Positions 36,302 through 44,761 of a stretch of 64,000 nucleotides of DNA are shown here, piece by piece. The stretch lies in NCBI GenBank assembly GCA_903918755.1, contig CAIXFN010000030.1, positions 62,001 to 126,000 on the forward strand, given 5' to 3'. The stretch comes from an uncultured Pedosphaera sp. GTDB lineage: Bacteria; Verrucomicrobiota; Verrucomicrobiia; Limisphaerales; Pedosphaeraceae. Position 1 is the first letter of the stretch. Each line of letters begins with the position of its first letter. The notes beneath the pieces are model-generated. The model saw only the letters and a program-made list of their open reading frames with translations, was not told the origin of the DNA and searched no databases. The translations under genes were made by a program, and so were the position numbers.

Positions 36302-38614
36302 ATGACAGCCAGCTCTCAAATCGAAGCGGTTCCGGCCCCCGACAAGCCGCTGACGGAACTCGCGGTGAGTGGAATGACCTGCGGCAATTGTGCCCGGCAC
36401 GTGACCGAAGCGATTCAAAGCGTGCGGGGAGTGGAGAGCGCCCAGGTGCGTTTGGAGACCGGACGCGCGAAGGTGCGCTGGACGACGCTGGAAACCAATC
36501 TCCCGGCGGTTTTCGCCGCACTGGCCCGGGCCGGATATGAAGGGCGGGCCGTTGGGGCGGCCAAAGCCGTGGACGGCAAGCCCGCACCCGTAACTGCGTG
36601 GTCGCCACTGACGGGTTGGCGATTCAATGTGGTTGTGGGCCTGATCGCCACGCCGCCGCTGATGATCGGAGAATGGGGCTTCGGCCTGGGCATGACACCC
36701 TGGTTTCGCTGGCTGGCTCTGGCCTTGGCTTTGCCAGTGCAAGTGTTCTGCGGGGCGCGGTTTTATGTCGGTGCCTGGCGCCAATTGCGCCGGGGGAATT
36801 CCAACATGGACACCCTGGTGGCACTGGGATCCAGCACCGCGTTTGGTTACAGCCTCGTGGCCCTGTTGGCCGGTGGCCACGCGCACCTCTATTTCATGGA
36901 ATCGGCGGCCATCATTACTTTGATCAGTGTGGGGCATTGGCTGGAAGCGCAGACGGGCGATCGGGCGGAGTCCACCCTGAAAGGATTGCTCCAACTGGCG
37001 CCGCCGCAGGCGCGCCGGCTGAATCCGGATGGAACCGAAACGGAGGTGGCGGTGCGGGAATTGCGGCTGAAGCAGAAATTCGTCCTTCGACCCGGGGACC
37101 AGGTGCCGACCGATGGCGAGGTGGTGGCCGGGGAGTCCACGGTGGAGGAGGCCATGCTCACGGGGGAGTCCCGGCCGGTAGACAAAAAGCCGGGAATGCC
37201 AGTTTACGGCGGGACCTTGAACGGCAACGGCCGGTTGGAGGTGCGGGTGACCGCCACCGGGGATGCCACGGCGCTCGCCCAGGTGATTGCGGCGGTGGCG
37301 CGGGCGCAGTCCAGCCGCGCCGAAATCCAGCGCCTGGGTGATCGCGTGAGCGCGGTCTTCGTGCCGGTGGTGGTGGCGATTGCGGTGGCCACGGGGTTGT
37401 GGTGGGGGCTGGCGCCGGAACAGGCGCAGCGGTTGAGCGCCGCGCTGGCCCCGCACTGGTGGCCGGCGGTGGCCGCGGAGAGTGTATTGGCGGCGGCATT
37501 CATGCACGCGGCCGCCGTGCTGGTGGTGGCCTGCCCTTGTGCCATGGGACTGGCAACACCGGCCGCCATCATGGCGGGTGCCAATGCGGCGGCCCGGCGG
37601 GGGATCCTCATCCGGGACGGAGTGGCGCTGGAGAAGGCCGGCAAGCTCACCACCGTGGTTTTCGACAAGACGGGCACCCTCACCCGGGGACATCCGGTGG
37701 TGGCCCGCAGCGAATGGCTGGGTGCGGCCGGTCCGGACACGGCCAAGTTGGCGGCGGCGCTCGCGCGCCCCTCCAACCATCCGTTGAGCCAGGCCGTGGC
37801 GAAAATCGCCCCGGCTGAGGCGCTCTTGACGGAATGGCGGGAAGTCCCCGGGGCCGGGGTGCAGGCGCGGGTGCGGTGGAACGGGGCGACCGTTCCCGGA
37901 GTTGCCCGGCTGGGTTCCGGCCGCTGGCTGCGGGAAATGGGGGTGGACCTGGGGCCGGGGGCGAAATGGCTGGCGGAAAGTGAAGCCCGCGGTGGCTCCG
38001 TGCTGGGGTTGGCATGGGAGCAGACCCTGCTTGGCTTGCTGGCCGTAGAGGACGAGATGAAACCGGGAGCGGTGGGCGTGGTGCGGGAATTGCAAGCGGC
38101 CGGTTTGCAAGTTTACCTGCTCACGGGTGACAATACCGCCACCGCCCAGACCGTGGGACAGGCGGTGGGCATCGCCGCGGATCACGTGACCGCCGAAGTA
38201 CGACCGGTCGAGAAGGCGCAGTTTATTGCCCGATTGCGGGAGCAGGGGCAACGGGTGGCGTTCGTGGGGGACGGAATCAATGACGCGCCGGCGCTGGCGG
38301 CGGCGGATTTGGGAATCGCCGTGAGCCGGGCGAGCGACGTGGCCCGGGCGGCGGCGGACATTATTTTGCTCAAGTCGGAAATCGCCGCCGTGCCGGAAGC
38401 CATTGGGCTGGCCCGGGCGACCTTGCGGACGATCAAACAAAACCTCTTCTGGGCTTTCTTTTACAATTGCGTGGGCATTCCGCTGGCGGCATTGGGATTC
38501 ATGAGCCCCATCCTGTGCGCGGCGGCGATGGGCCTGTCGGATTTGATTGTCATCGGGAACGCGTTGCGGTTGCTGCGCTGGCAGCCCCGGACCGCGGCGC
38601 AACCGCCGACTTGA
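36302..38614 (+). CDS. copA: Copper-translocating P-type ATPase
   Basis: 770 residues. One N-terminal heavy-metal-associated domain (GMTCGNCARHV), eight membrane helices with the metal-coordinating CPC in VVACPCAMGLATP, the phosphorylation site DKTGTLTRG, the actuator TGES motif, and the hinge GDGINDAPAL. These define a P1B ATPase; the CPC motif with a Cys-x2-Cys domain favours Cu(I) export. I chose ATG 36302 as the start. The stop is 8 nt before the next gene, which suggests co-transcription with a sterol-desaturase-family protein. Confidence 0.95.
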   Translation: MTASSQIEAVPAPDKPLTELAVSGMTCGNCARHVTEAIQSVRGVESAQVRLETGRAKVRWTTLETNLPAVFAALARAGYEGRAVGAAKAVDGKPAPVTAWSPLTGWRFNVVVGLIATPPLMIGEWGFGLGMTPWFRWLALALALPVQVFCGARFYVGAWRQLRRGNSNMDTLVALGSSTAFGYSLVALLAGGHAHLYFMESAAIITLISVGHWLEAQTGDRAESTLKGLLQLAPPQARRLNPDGTETEVAVRELRLKQKFVLRPGDQVPTDGEVVAGESTVEEAMLTGESRPVDKKPGMPVYGGTLNGNGRLEVRVTATGDATALAQVIAAVARAQSSRAEIQRLGDRVSAVFVPVVVAIAVATGLWWGLAPEQAQRLSAALAPHWWPAVAAESVLAAAFMHAAAVLVVACPCAMGLATPAAIMAGANAAARRGILIRDGVALEKAGKLTTVVFDKTGTLTRGHPVVARSEWLGAAGPDTAKLAAALARPSNHPLSQAVAKIAPAEALLTEWREVPGAGVQARVRWNGATVPGVARLGSGRWLREMGVDLGPGAKWLAESEARGGSVLGLAWEQTLLGLLAVEDEMKPGAVGVVRELQAAGLQVYLLTGDNTATAQTVGQAVGIAADHVTAEVRPVEKAQFIARLREQGQRVAFVGDGINDAPALAAADLGIAVSRASDVARAAADIILLKSEIAAVPEAIGLARATLRTIKQNLFWAFFYNCVGIPLAALGFMSPILCAAAMGLSDLIVIGNALRLLRWQPRTAAQPPT

Positions 38615-38622
38615 GCGACGCC

Positions 38623-39483
38623 ATGCCGGTTCTCCCCCACGAACAACTGCAGGCCTTGGCCGGGACGCGTGTCGGCCTGGCGACAGCGGGCATGGTTGCC
38701 TTGCTGACATGGGAGACCGCGGCGCCCTTCTTCGTGAGTTTACCCGCAGCGGCCCGGATGCGGCACGCCGGGCGCAACCTGACCCTGGGGATGGTAAATG
38801 CCGTGGTGGTGGGGGCGGGGTTGGCCTGGCTTTGGCGTTTGACGGCCGAGTGCGCCGAGCGGGCGCAGTTCGGGCTTTTGCATTGGACCGGGTGGGTGGG
38901 GCTGATCCGCCTGCTGGCGGCTGTGCTGTTATTGGATGCATGGATGTATGCCTGGCACCGGTTGAACCACCAGATTCCGTGGCTCTGGCGGTTTCACCGG
39001 ACGCACCATTCGGACCCGAACATGGATGTGACCACTGCCAGCCGATTTCATGGCGGCGAGATACTCCTGGCGGCGCTACTCCGGCTGCCGGTGATCTTTC
39101 TCGGCGGACTGCGGCTGGAGGAATTGCTGATTTATGAAATCGCAATGCAGTTGGTCGTGCAATTGCAGCATGCCAACATTGCATTGCCACGGGGATGCGA
39201 GGCCGGGCTGCGCTGGCTCATCGTAACTCCGAATATGCACAAAGTGCACCACTCCCGGATCCCCGCCGAGACGGATTCGAATTACAGTTCGCTCTTTTCG
39301 ATCTGGGACCGGCTGTTGGGCAGCTACCGGTTGCGACCGGATCTGAAAAATATTCAGTTTGGTTTGGCCGGGTTCGACGGTCTGGAGCGGCAGTCCCTGA
39401 GCGGATTACTCAAAACTCCATGGGGAGGCCAAAGTGCACGACCGGGATTACCAACCAACCTGACCTCCCCGCCGGGGCGGTAA
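38623..39483 (+). CDS. Sterol desaturase/fatty acid hydroxylase family membrane protein
   Basis: 286 residues with four hydrophobic segments and the three histidine boxes of the di-iron membrane hydroxylases: HRLNH, HRTHH and the late HKVHH, with a further His before LPRG. Enzymes of this family hydroxylate or desaturate lipids using oxygen. The substrate cannot be told from sequence. It starts 8 nt after copA, perhaps because the iron/copper status of the envelope matters to both, or by chance. Confidence 0.85.
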   Translation: MPVLPHEQLQALAGTRVGLATAGMVALLTWETAAPFFVSLPAAARMRHAGRNLTLGMVNAVVVGAGLAWLWRLTAECAERAQFGLLHWTGWVGLIRLLAAVLLLDAWMYAWHRLNHQIPWLWRFHRTHHSDPNMDVTTASRFHGGEILLAALLRLPVIFLGGLRLEELLIYEIAMQLVVQLQHANIALPRGCEAGLRWLIVTPNMHKVHHSRIPAETDSNYSSLFSIWDRLLGSYRLRPDLKNIQFGLAGFDGLERQSLSGLLKTPWGGQSARPGLPTNLTSPPGR

Positions 39484-39507
39484 TCGGCGTGGCGACCAAT
39501 CCCGGGA

Positions 39508-40227
39508 TCACCAAAGCCAGGTGATGAGAGGAGCCGCAACAATCCCGGGAAGGTAATCGCCCAGCCGTACTTTCTTAATTTCGAGAAGGATAAGAGCCAC
39601 GCAAAAAATGAGCATTCCCAGCACCGCATTGGTGGCGTCCACCAAGCCGTGTGTTTCGAGGAAGGGATGCAGGCGTAACGCCACCAAAGTGAGGGTGGTC
39701 TGCATGGCGGCTACGGGTACGGCGGAAAGCATCGCTCCCCAGCCAAACATGCGGGTCAGACCCATGACGGCGAGGCCGTCCATGACGGCTTTCAGAGCCA
39801 GGGGCGGCCAATAACCGCCCAACCCTTCGGCGACCGCCCCGAGCGGTCCGAGGGGCCCGGCGCAAAAGAGCACGGAGCAAATCCAGAACCCCTCACTAAA
39901 GCGATGGGGATCGGTGGGGGTCGCGGCCGCAAATCGCCGGCTGGTGGATTCACCCAGCCGGTTCAATCCGGCTTGGAGCCGCAGGAGCCGGCCGATCACA
40001 CGTCCCACCATCAAAGCGAGAACCAAAGTGACAACTTGTTTGAAGCCCTGATAGAGGCTGCCATTCACACTGGCCCAGGTGAGGTGCAAACCAGTATAGA
40101 CAGTAACGAATCCCAACAAGCTGCGCAGCGCGATCTGCGTGGGCGGAGAAAGCTGACGACCCAAAATGAGTCCCAGCAAGCCGCCAAATAATATCCCCAG
40201 AGCATTGAGGATCGTTCCAGTGAACAT
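39508..40227 (-). CDS. DUF554 family membrane protein (YdfK-like)
   Basis: 239 residues with six to seven membrane segments. The opening GTILNALGILFGGLLGLILG and the FCAGPLGPLGAV and LKAVMDGLAVMGL motifs are typical of DUF554. Function is unknown in all members known to me. Start at ATG 40227; a TTG four codons upstream is less likely. Convergent with the sterol-desaturase-family gene, 24 bp apart. Confidence 0.88.
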   Translation of the reverse strand: MFTGTILNALGILFGGLLGLILGRQLSPPTQIALRSLLGFVTVYTGLHLTWASVNGSLYQGFKQVVTLVLALMVGRVIGRLLRLQAGLNRLGESTSRRFAAATPTDPHRFSEGFWICSVLFCAGPLGPLGAVAEGLGGYWPPLALKAVMDGLAVMGLTRMFGWGAMLSAVPVAAMQTTLTLVALRLHPFLETHGLVDATNAVLGMLIFCVALILLEIKKVRLGDYLPGIVAAPLITWLW

Positions 40228-40343
40228 GGGAAGACTCAAACACGGCAGGAACCAAGTTCAAAGGGCAAAATGAGGCACCCCCCGACCGGCGAATCCCACA
40301 AAGGGCGACCAATTGGATCCAGATGGCGGGGTTGGATTTGGCT

Positions 40344-40359
40344 TGGCATACCGCTTGCT
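40344..40359 (+). promoter_or_regulatory. Sigma-54-type promoter (-24/-12)
   Basis: TGGCAT-N5-TTGCT fits the sigma-54 pattern TGGCAY-N5-TTGCW, with the essential GG (40345-40346) and GC (40357-40358) at the right spacing. Transcription would begin near 40370, about 5 nt before the ATG of the small gene at 40375. No enhancer-binding protein gene is in the window. Confidence 0.6.
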
Positions 40360-40374
40360 ATACTTTTTTCAGAA

Positions 40375-40635
40375 ATGCAACGCCGGATTATGACGAAGAA
40401 AGCGCAACGGATTGTTACGGGACCCGAGTTGGTTTCCTGGGTACGTCCGGTGACGCGTCCGGGTTTGTTTTACCTCTTGGAATTGCGTTCGCGCGTGGCC
40501 GCGAACCGGACTAAGAAACAAACGTGGCGGATCAAACTGGAACCGGTCAATCCGGATGCCGAGCGTTCGTGGAAGGTGCCCATCTTGCAAAGAAAACCAA
40601 CTTCGCGACTAGAGCATCGGCGCAGCCGCCAATGA
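40375..40635 (+). CDS. Small basic hypothetical protein downstream of a sigma-54 promoter
   Basis: 86 residues, rich in Arg and Lys, with TGPELVSWVRPVTRPGLFYLLELRSR in the middle. No known family. I accept it as a gene mainly because a good sigma-54 promoter ends just upstream; ATG 40375 and ATG 40390 are both possible starts. The C-terminal RHRRSRQ-like end looks random, so the true product could differ. Confidence 0.35.
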   Translation: MQRRIMTKKAQRIVTGPELVSWVRPVTRPGLFYLLELRSRVAANRTKKQTWRIKLEPVNPDAERSWKVPILQRKPTSRLEHRRSRQ

Positions 40636-40985
40636 ATCCGGCTATGGGGGATTACCCCCACAGTGCAATGCTTGGTTGGTGGCCCGGAGCAGATTCCACA
40701 AATTACCGTCAAATGATCCGTTGCTCTCCGTGGGAAGGCCGGGCTGGCGGTATTCTCCAAGCCGATTTGCCGGCGACTATCGCAATCGAGGCGGTTAGCA
40801 AAGGGATATTGTCGTGCCGCCGCTTGAAATTGGGGCACCGTTGTGGCTGGATAATGCAACTGGTGGCGACTGTAAAATGTACCTTGTATAAAATTTCCGA
40901 CCGGAAATGAGCCTCATGACTTATGCTAATAGGGGATCGCAATGGTCGGTAAGGTAGAGAGACGGGAATAATTGACGAAGAAAGT
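40636..40985. other. Intergenic stretch, increasingly AT-rich
   Basis: 350 bp with no supported gene. The first half is GC-rich like the rest of the window; the second half (from about 40850) is clearly richer in A and T and leads into the promoter at 40986. Confidence 0.5.
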
Positions 40986-41014
40986 TTGACATAACAATAG
41001 AAGCAACATAGAAT
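40986..41014 (+). promoter_or_regulatory. Near-consensus sigma-70 promoter
   Basis: TTGACA (40986-40991, perfect), a 17-bp spacer, and TAGAAT (41009-41014, 5 of 6). It is the best promoter in the window. The ATG at 41025 is 10 nt past the -10, so the transcript should start 3-5 nt before the start codon. Confidence 0.75.
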
Positions 41015-41024
41015 CGAGCGATTA

Positions 41025-41438
41025 ATGATAACCATTCAAAATCTAACAGTAGAGCAGTTAAAAAACGTAATCCGTATTCGGGAACAAATTGAAGCCCTGC
41101 AGGCTGAACTGAGCCAGGTGCTGGGCGGTGTGTCCGCCACTCCGGCCCCGGTTGTTCCGGCCTCCCTCGTCGCCGCGGTCGCGGCTGTGGCCACCCCGGT
41201 GGTCAAGGAAGCCAAGGAAAAATCGGGCAAACGCAACATGTCAGCCGCTGGTCGCGCTGCCATCGCCGCGGCGCAACGCGCCCGTTGGGCGAAGACCCGG
41301 GGCAGCCAGCCCGTGAGCAAGGCCGAAACGAACGGCAGCCCCAAACGGAAAATGAGTCCGGCCGGCCGGGCGGCCATCTCCGCCGCTGCGAAGCTGCGCT
41401 GGAAGAAAGCCCGCGCGGAAGGCAAATCCACCCTTTAA
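41025..41438 (+). CDS. Small basic protein with two Ala/Arg-rich repeats
   Basis: 137 residues. A short N-terminal coiled coil (TVEQLKNVIRIREQIEALQAEL), an Ala/Val/Pro linker, then two copies of a 20-odd residue motif: K-R-x-M-S-x-A-G-R-A-A-I-x-A-A-x-x-x-R-W, at about residues 68-90 and 104-126. The strong positive charge and repeats suggest nucleic-acid binding, perhaps a histone-like role. I have seen such repeats in Verrucomicrobiota proteins of unknown function. It stands alone with a strong promoter and terminator, so it should be highly expressed. Confidence 0.75.
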   Translation: MITIQNLTVEQLKNVIRIREQIEALQAELSQVLGGVSATPAPVVPASLVAAVAAVATPVVKEAKEKSGKRNMSAAGRAAIAAAQRARWAKTRGSQPVSKAETNGSPKRKMSPAGRAAISAAAKLRWKKARAEGKSTL

Positions 41439-41489
41439 GCAAGGCCCGCGTTGGAACGCGGCCAATCTGTTTCCGTTGCCGGAAGCAGG

Positions 41490-41528
41490 AAACATCCAGA
41501 TGGTCATGCCATCTGGATGTTTGCTTTT
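41490..41528 (+). terminator. Rho-independent terminator after the small basic protein gene
   Basis: A perfect 14-bp stem (41490-41503 and 41509-41522, AAACATCCAGATGG) with a 5-nt loop is followed by GCTTTT. It begins 51 bp past the stop codon. Confidence 0.85.
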
Positions 41529-41657
41529 CAGTTGCGGGTGCCAAGCCCGGTGGCCCAGCGCCGGGGTGGAGGATTGGCGGGGCAGGCGAGACGACCCGCA
41601 GGGACGCCACAATTCCCGGTGGCGGAACAACTGCAGCCGTGCTAAATAATCGGCGGC

Positions 41658-42518
41658 ATGTTTTTTGGATTCAAAAAGAAGAGCGCTGACCAAGGCGGGC
41701 CACCGCAGCCCGGTCTGTTTGGCGATTTCCATCTCCGGGAATTGATCAACAGCGGCGGAATGGCGGATATCTGGCTGGCCACGGACAAGGAAAACCACAC
41801 CTTTGCCTTGCGCCGGTTGCATGACAATTTGCGGTTCGATTTCACGGCCCGCAAACGGTTTTTGCGGGGTTGCGAGATTCTCTCCAAGATTCATGACCAT
41901 GACTGCGTGATTGGGTATTTCGGGCACGGCAAGATCGATGGTGCGCTGTATCTCCTGATGGAATATGTGGAAGGTTCCAACCTGAAACTCATGTACGCGG
42001 AGCATGATCCCGTGTTGTTGGAGAATGTCGGCAATATCATCATCGACATGGCCACTGGTCTGGAACACGTGCATGAAAGCGGTTTCATGCACCTGGATTT
42101 CAAGCCTGAAAATGTGTTGGTGACCCGGAATGCCAGCGTGCGGGTGGCGGACTTTGACCTGGCGCTGCCGATTCCCGCGAAGCCGGAGAAACTCGCGAAG
42201 AATCCCGGCACCCCGGCCTACATGGCTCCGGAGCAGTTACTGCGGGAGCCCGTGGATCATCGGGCGGACATCTTCGCGTTCGGCGTGGCGGCTTATGAGT
42301 TGCTCACCAATTACAAACCGTTCCCGGGGGAACAGCCGGCGGAGATTCTGGCGAACCAACTGAATCGCGCGCTTTTCATTTCACCCCGGCAGCATAATCC
42401 GGACTTGCCGGCGGCATTGGAGCGGGTGATCCTGCGCTGTTTGGAACGGGAGCCGAACGCGCGTTATGCCTTCATGAGCCTGGTGGTGCAGGATTTGAAA
42501 GCGGCACTTTACGTTTAA
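41658..42518 (+). CDS. Atypical Ser/Thr protein kinase-like protein
   Basis: 286 residues with the Hanks-type kinase fold and no extra domain: glycine-rich INSGGMADIW, MEYVEGSNL hinge, catalytic-loop DFKPEN (D147, K149, N152), GTPAYMAPEQ, and DIFAFGVAAYELL. Three key residues are changed: the ATP-anchoring Lys is Arg52 (FALRRL), HRD is HLD (145-147) and DFG is DFD (165-167). The catalytic Asp and metal-binding Asn and Asp remain, so weak or unusual activity is possible. It could feed phosphothreonine to the FHA protein at 9-1337. The response regulator is convergent. Confidence 0.85.
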   Translation: MFFGFKKKSADQGGPPQPGLFGDFHLRELINSGGMADIWLATDKENHTFALRRLHDNLRFDFTARKRFLRGCEILSKIHDHDCVIGYFGHGKIDGALYLLMEYVEGSNLKLMYAEHDPVLLENVGNIIIDMATGLEHVHESGFMHLDFKPENVLVTRNASVRVADFDLALPIPAKPEKLAKNPGTPAYMAPEQLLREPVDHRADIFAFGVAAYELLTNYKPFPGEQPAEILANQLNRALFISPRQHNPDLPAALERVILRCLEREPNARYAFMSLVVQDLKAALYV

Positions 42519-42551
42519 CCGCCGGGCCGGTCGGCCAGCCGGCGTGGGGGC

Positions 42552-43010
42552 TTACGCTTCCGGAAAAAAGTCCAGTGCGGCGGCGTTGGTCGGGGAGGCC
42601 AGGGAAAAATAATCGAGGTCGCGGATGAGGTCGCGCAACTCGGCCAGGTCCACGGATTTGACGAGGCAGGCGTTGGCTCCCAGCGCATACGCTTTTTCGA
42701 AATCCGCGCGGTTTTTGGTGCCGCTGAGCACCACCACCGGCAGGGTTCGGAGCTCCGATTCCGTCCGGATCCATTCGAGGAGCAACAGGCCGGCCATGCC
42801 GGGAAGGTAAAGATCCAGCAGCACCACGATGGGCAGGGGATGCTGGTCGCGGTTGACAAAGGCACCGGCGCCGGTGAGGTAATCCTTCGCCCGCTGGCCG
42901 TCGGTCACCACGCAAACAGGGTTGGTCACCCCCCAATGTTTGAAGGAGTGCAGCAAAAGATCGGCATCCGGCTCACAATCTTCCACCAGCAATACGAGAT
43001 TTTCACTCAT
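42552..43010 (-). CDS. Single-domain response regulator (Rcp1/CheY-like)
   Basis: 152 residues forming one receiver domain and no output domain: acidic pocket VEDCEPD, phosphoacceptor Asp66 in VVLLDLYLPG, switch residue in VVLSGT, and Lys in CLVKSVD. The YLPG and the long loop before beta-3 resemble phytochrome-type Rcp1 regulators, which relay signals from histidine kinases by protein contact. No histidine kinase is adjacent. ATG 43010 chosen; the upstream 16-residue extension is not family-like. Confidence 0.9.
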   Translation of the reverse strand: MSENLVLLVEDCEPDADLLLHSFKHWGVTNPVCVVTDGQRAKDYLTGAGAFVNRDQHPLPIVVLLDLYLPGMAGLLLLEWIRTESELRTLPVVVLSGTKNRADFEKAYALGANACLVKSVDLAELRDLIRDLDYFSLASPTNAAALDFFPEA

Positions 43011-43145
43011 GGCAATTTGCCGCGACGGGCGCCGGAGCGCAGATCCATAACCATACAACTATGACGCATTTCCAATCTCTGAAGTTACGCCCGGAAGCGC
43101 CGAAAGCAATCAATATTCCCGCCTGGACCCGGTCCAGTCCACTGA

Positions 43146-44084
43146 CTAGCGGGAAACCGGGAGCGAGTTGAACAGCACTTCCAGGCTGTTGAGAGCGTCC
43201 TCCTTTTTCGGGTTCAGGTGTTGTTTCAAATAAACCACGGCGTCCGGGATACTTTTAATGGCGCGGGGCAGGGTGGCGCCGCAGGCATTGGCGTGACCGC
43301 CGCCCTGCAATTGCTCCGCGATTTTCAACGCTTCCCCGTTCCGACTGCGCAGGCTCGCGATGACCAGCCCATTGGTGCGGCGAAAAAGGGTCAGCAGCAC
43401 GGGAAAGCGCGTGCCGGCGGTTTCCAGCAATTGATGGACGATCAGATTGTTGTTGCCGATAATGGTGTCCACGTAACCCACCTGGGGGCTCAACTCGACG
43501 ACATTTTCCCGGCTCCAGGCAAAACCGAGCGGGTTTTCCACCCGCCGCTTCACGGCCATGACCTCGAGCAGGGGATGATCCAGCAGACGTTCCAATTCCC
43601 CCTGGAGCAGGGTGTGCAAATTCCAAAACTGATACACCTTCACCAGGTTGGCGTAGTCATTGGCCAGTTCGAACAGCGGATCCTCGGACAAAAACAGGTC
43701 GGAAACATTGTTCAAGTGGACCAGCCGGTCCAGTTCCGGCGAGCCCAGGCCGTGCTGCTGGCAGAGTTCGTAGCAAAGCAGGCCGGCGGATTTCGTGACA
43801 TCGTGAATCAGGCGGGCCTGCCGGGCCGGTGCTTCCGTGGCGTGGTGATCGACGATGACCCAGTCCGGTTTGTCCAGCCGGGCTTCAAAACTCAGATCGG
43901 TCACCCAGGCGGCCCGCTCCCGGAGTTCGCGCTGCTTCCAACTGTTATAGTGGTGGGCCTCCAGGCGGACGGTTACGCCGAAGAGCTTCCGGGCCAGACG
44001 TTGCAACAGGACCCCCGCCAGCAAACCATCGAGGTCGCTTTCGTGGGTCAATATCACATCCGGTTTGGGCAATGGATCCATCAT
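43146..44084 (-). CDS. DHH/DHHA1 family phosphoesterase
   Basis: 312 residues. The N-terminal DHH domain shows THESDLDG (the metal-binding Asp pair) and VDHHAT; the C-terminal DHHA1 domain shows QGGGHANACGATLP. Family members include RecJ, the nanoRNA/pAp phosphatase NrnA and cyclic di-AMP phosphodiesterases; length and the GGGHANACGA motif fit an NrnA-like enzyme, but the substrate is not certain. ATG 44084 (or the next codon, also ATG) opens the domain. Confidence 0.82.
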   Translation of the reverse strand: MMDPLPKPDVILTHESDLDGLLAGVLLQRLARKLFGVTVRLEAHHYNSWKQRELRERAAWVTDLSFEARLDKPDWVIVDHHATEAPARQARLIHDVTKSAGLLCYELCQQHGLGSPELDRLVHLNNVSDLFLSEDPLFELANDYANLVKVYQFWNLHTLLQGELERLLDHPLLEVMAVKRRVENPLGFAWSRENVVELSPQVGYVDTIIGNNNLIVHQLLETAGTRFPVLLTLFRRTNGLVIASLRSRNGEALKIAEQLQGGGHANACGATLPRAIKSIPDAVVYLKQHLNPKKEDALNSLEVLFNSLPVSR

Positions 44085-44220
44085 CGGCCGCCATCCTAAG
44101 CCAGGGGGCGGAGACTGGCCAGCCGCGATTTGGGGAAAAGTGGAGCCGGTGGCGGCAAGGGCGGGGAGGGCAGCATTCGGCATTGCCAGCAGCCTTGCGT
44201 ATCCGCTATTTACAGGGAAT

Positions 44221-44724
44221 ATGGCAACCGTTGCGGAACAACTTTTACTGGCGCGTGAGTCGAAGAGTCTCACCATCTACCAGGTTGCCGAGGTCACCAA
44301 GATTCGCACCGACCACATCCGGGCGCTGGAATCGGGGGATTTTGACGCCTTTTCGGCGCCGGTTTACATCCGTGGGTTTGTGCGCAATTACGCGGGGATG
44401 TTGAAGCTGGATGTCGCCGCGGTGATGGCGACGCTCGACGCGGAGCTTTCGCAGACCAAGAAATTCCGGCAGCCGCCTTCCCTTTTGGGACGACGTCGGG
44501 GCGTGCTGGATTTTCTGACCCTGCAACTCTCGAAGCTTAACTGGCGGGTAGCGCGCGTGGGGTTGATTGTGCTGGGGGTCCTGGCGCTTGGTTTGGGCGT
44601 GGCTTTTATCTTGCGGCACCGCCAGAAGGTCGATCCGATCGCCCATCTGCCGCCCAGTGTGTACAAACCCACCCAGCCGGGCACCGGCCAGACCCTGCCC
44701 GTCCCGGCGCCGCGCAAGCCCTGA
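44221..44724 (+). CDS. RodZ-like helix-turn-helix membrane protein
   Basis: 167 residues: an N-terminal RodZ-type HTH (LLLARESKSLTIYQVAEVTKIRTDHIRALESGDFDAF, then VYIRGFVRNYAGML), a basic linker, one membrane helix (about 115-138) and a short Pro-rich periplasmic tail. RodZ links MreB to the wall-elongation machinery; this protein lacks the large periplasmic domain of E. coli RodZ. Divergent from the DHH phosphoesterase gene. No mre genes are in the window. Confidence 0.85.
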   Translation: MATVAEQLLLARESKSLTIYQVAEVTKIRTDHIRALESGDFDAFSAPVYIRGFVRNYAGMLKLDVAAVMATLDAELSQTKKFRQPPSLLGRRRGVLDFLTLQLSKLNWRVARVGLIVLGVLALGLGVAFILRHRQKVDPIAHLPPSVYKPTQPGTGQTLPVPAPRKP

Positions 44725-44761
44725 GTTTCGCCGGGGGCAACCCGGCGATGGGTTATTGCCG

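Noticed and set aside
36281-39190. 969-codon open frame antisense to copA and the sterol-desaturase gene
   Set aside because: Low-complexity Arg/Pro/Gly/His product without family motifs; it mirrors two well-supported genes in GC-rich DNA.
40709-41035. 108-codon leftward ORF in the AT-rich part before 41025
   Set aside because: Cys/Ser/Ile-rich with no motif, and it runs across a strong promoter of the opposite strand.
42520-42544. GC-rich hairpin between the kinase and response regulator genes as a terminator
   Set aside because: Stem of only six pairs and no T-tract; too weak in DNA of this composition.
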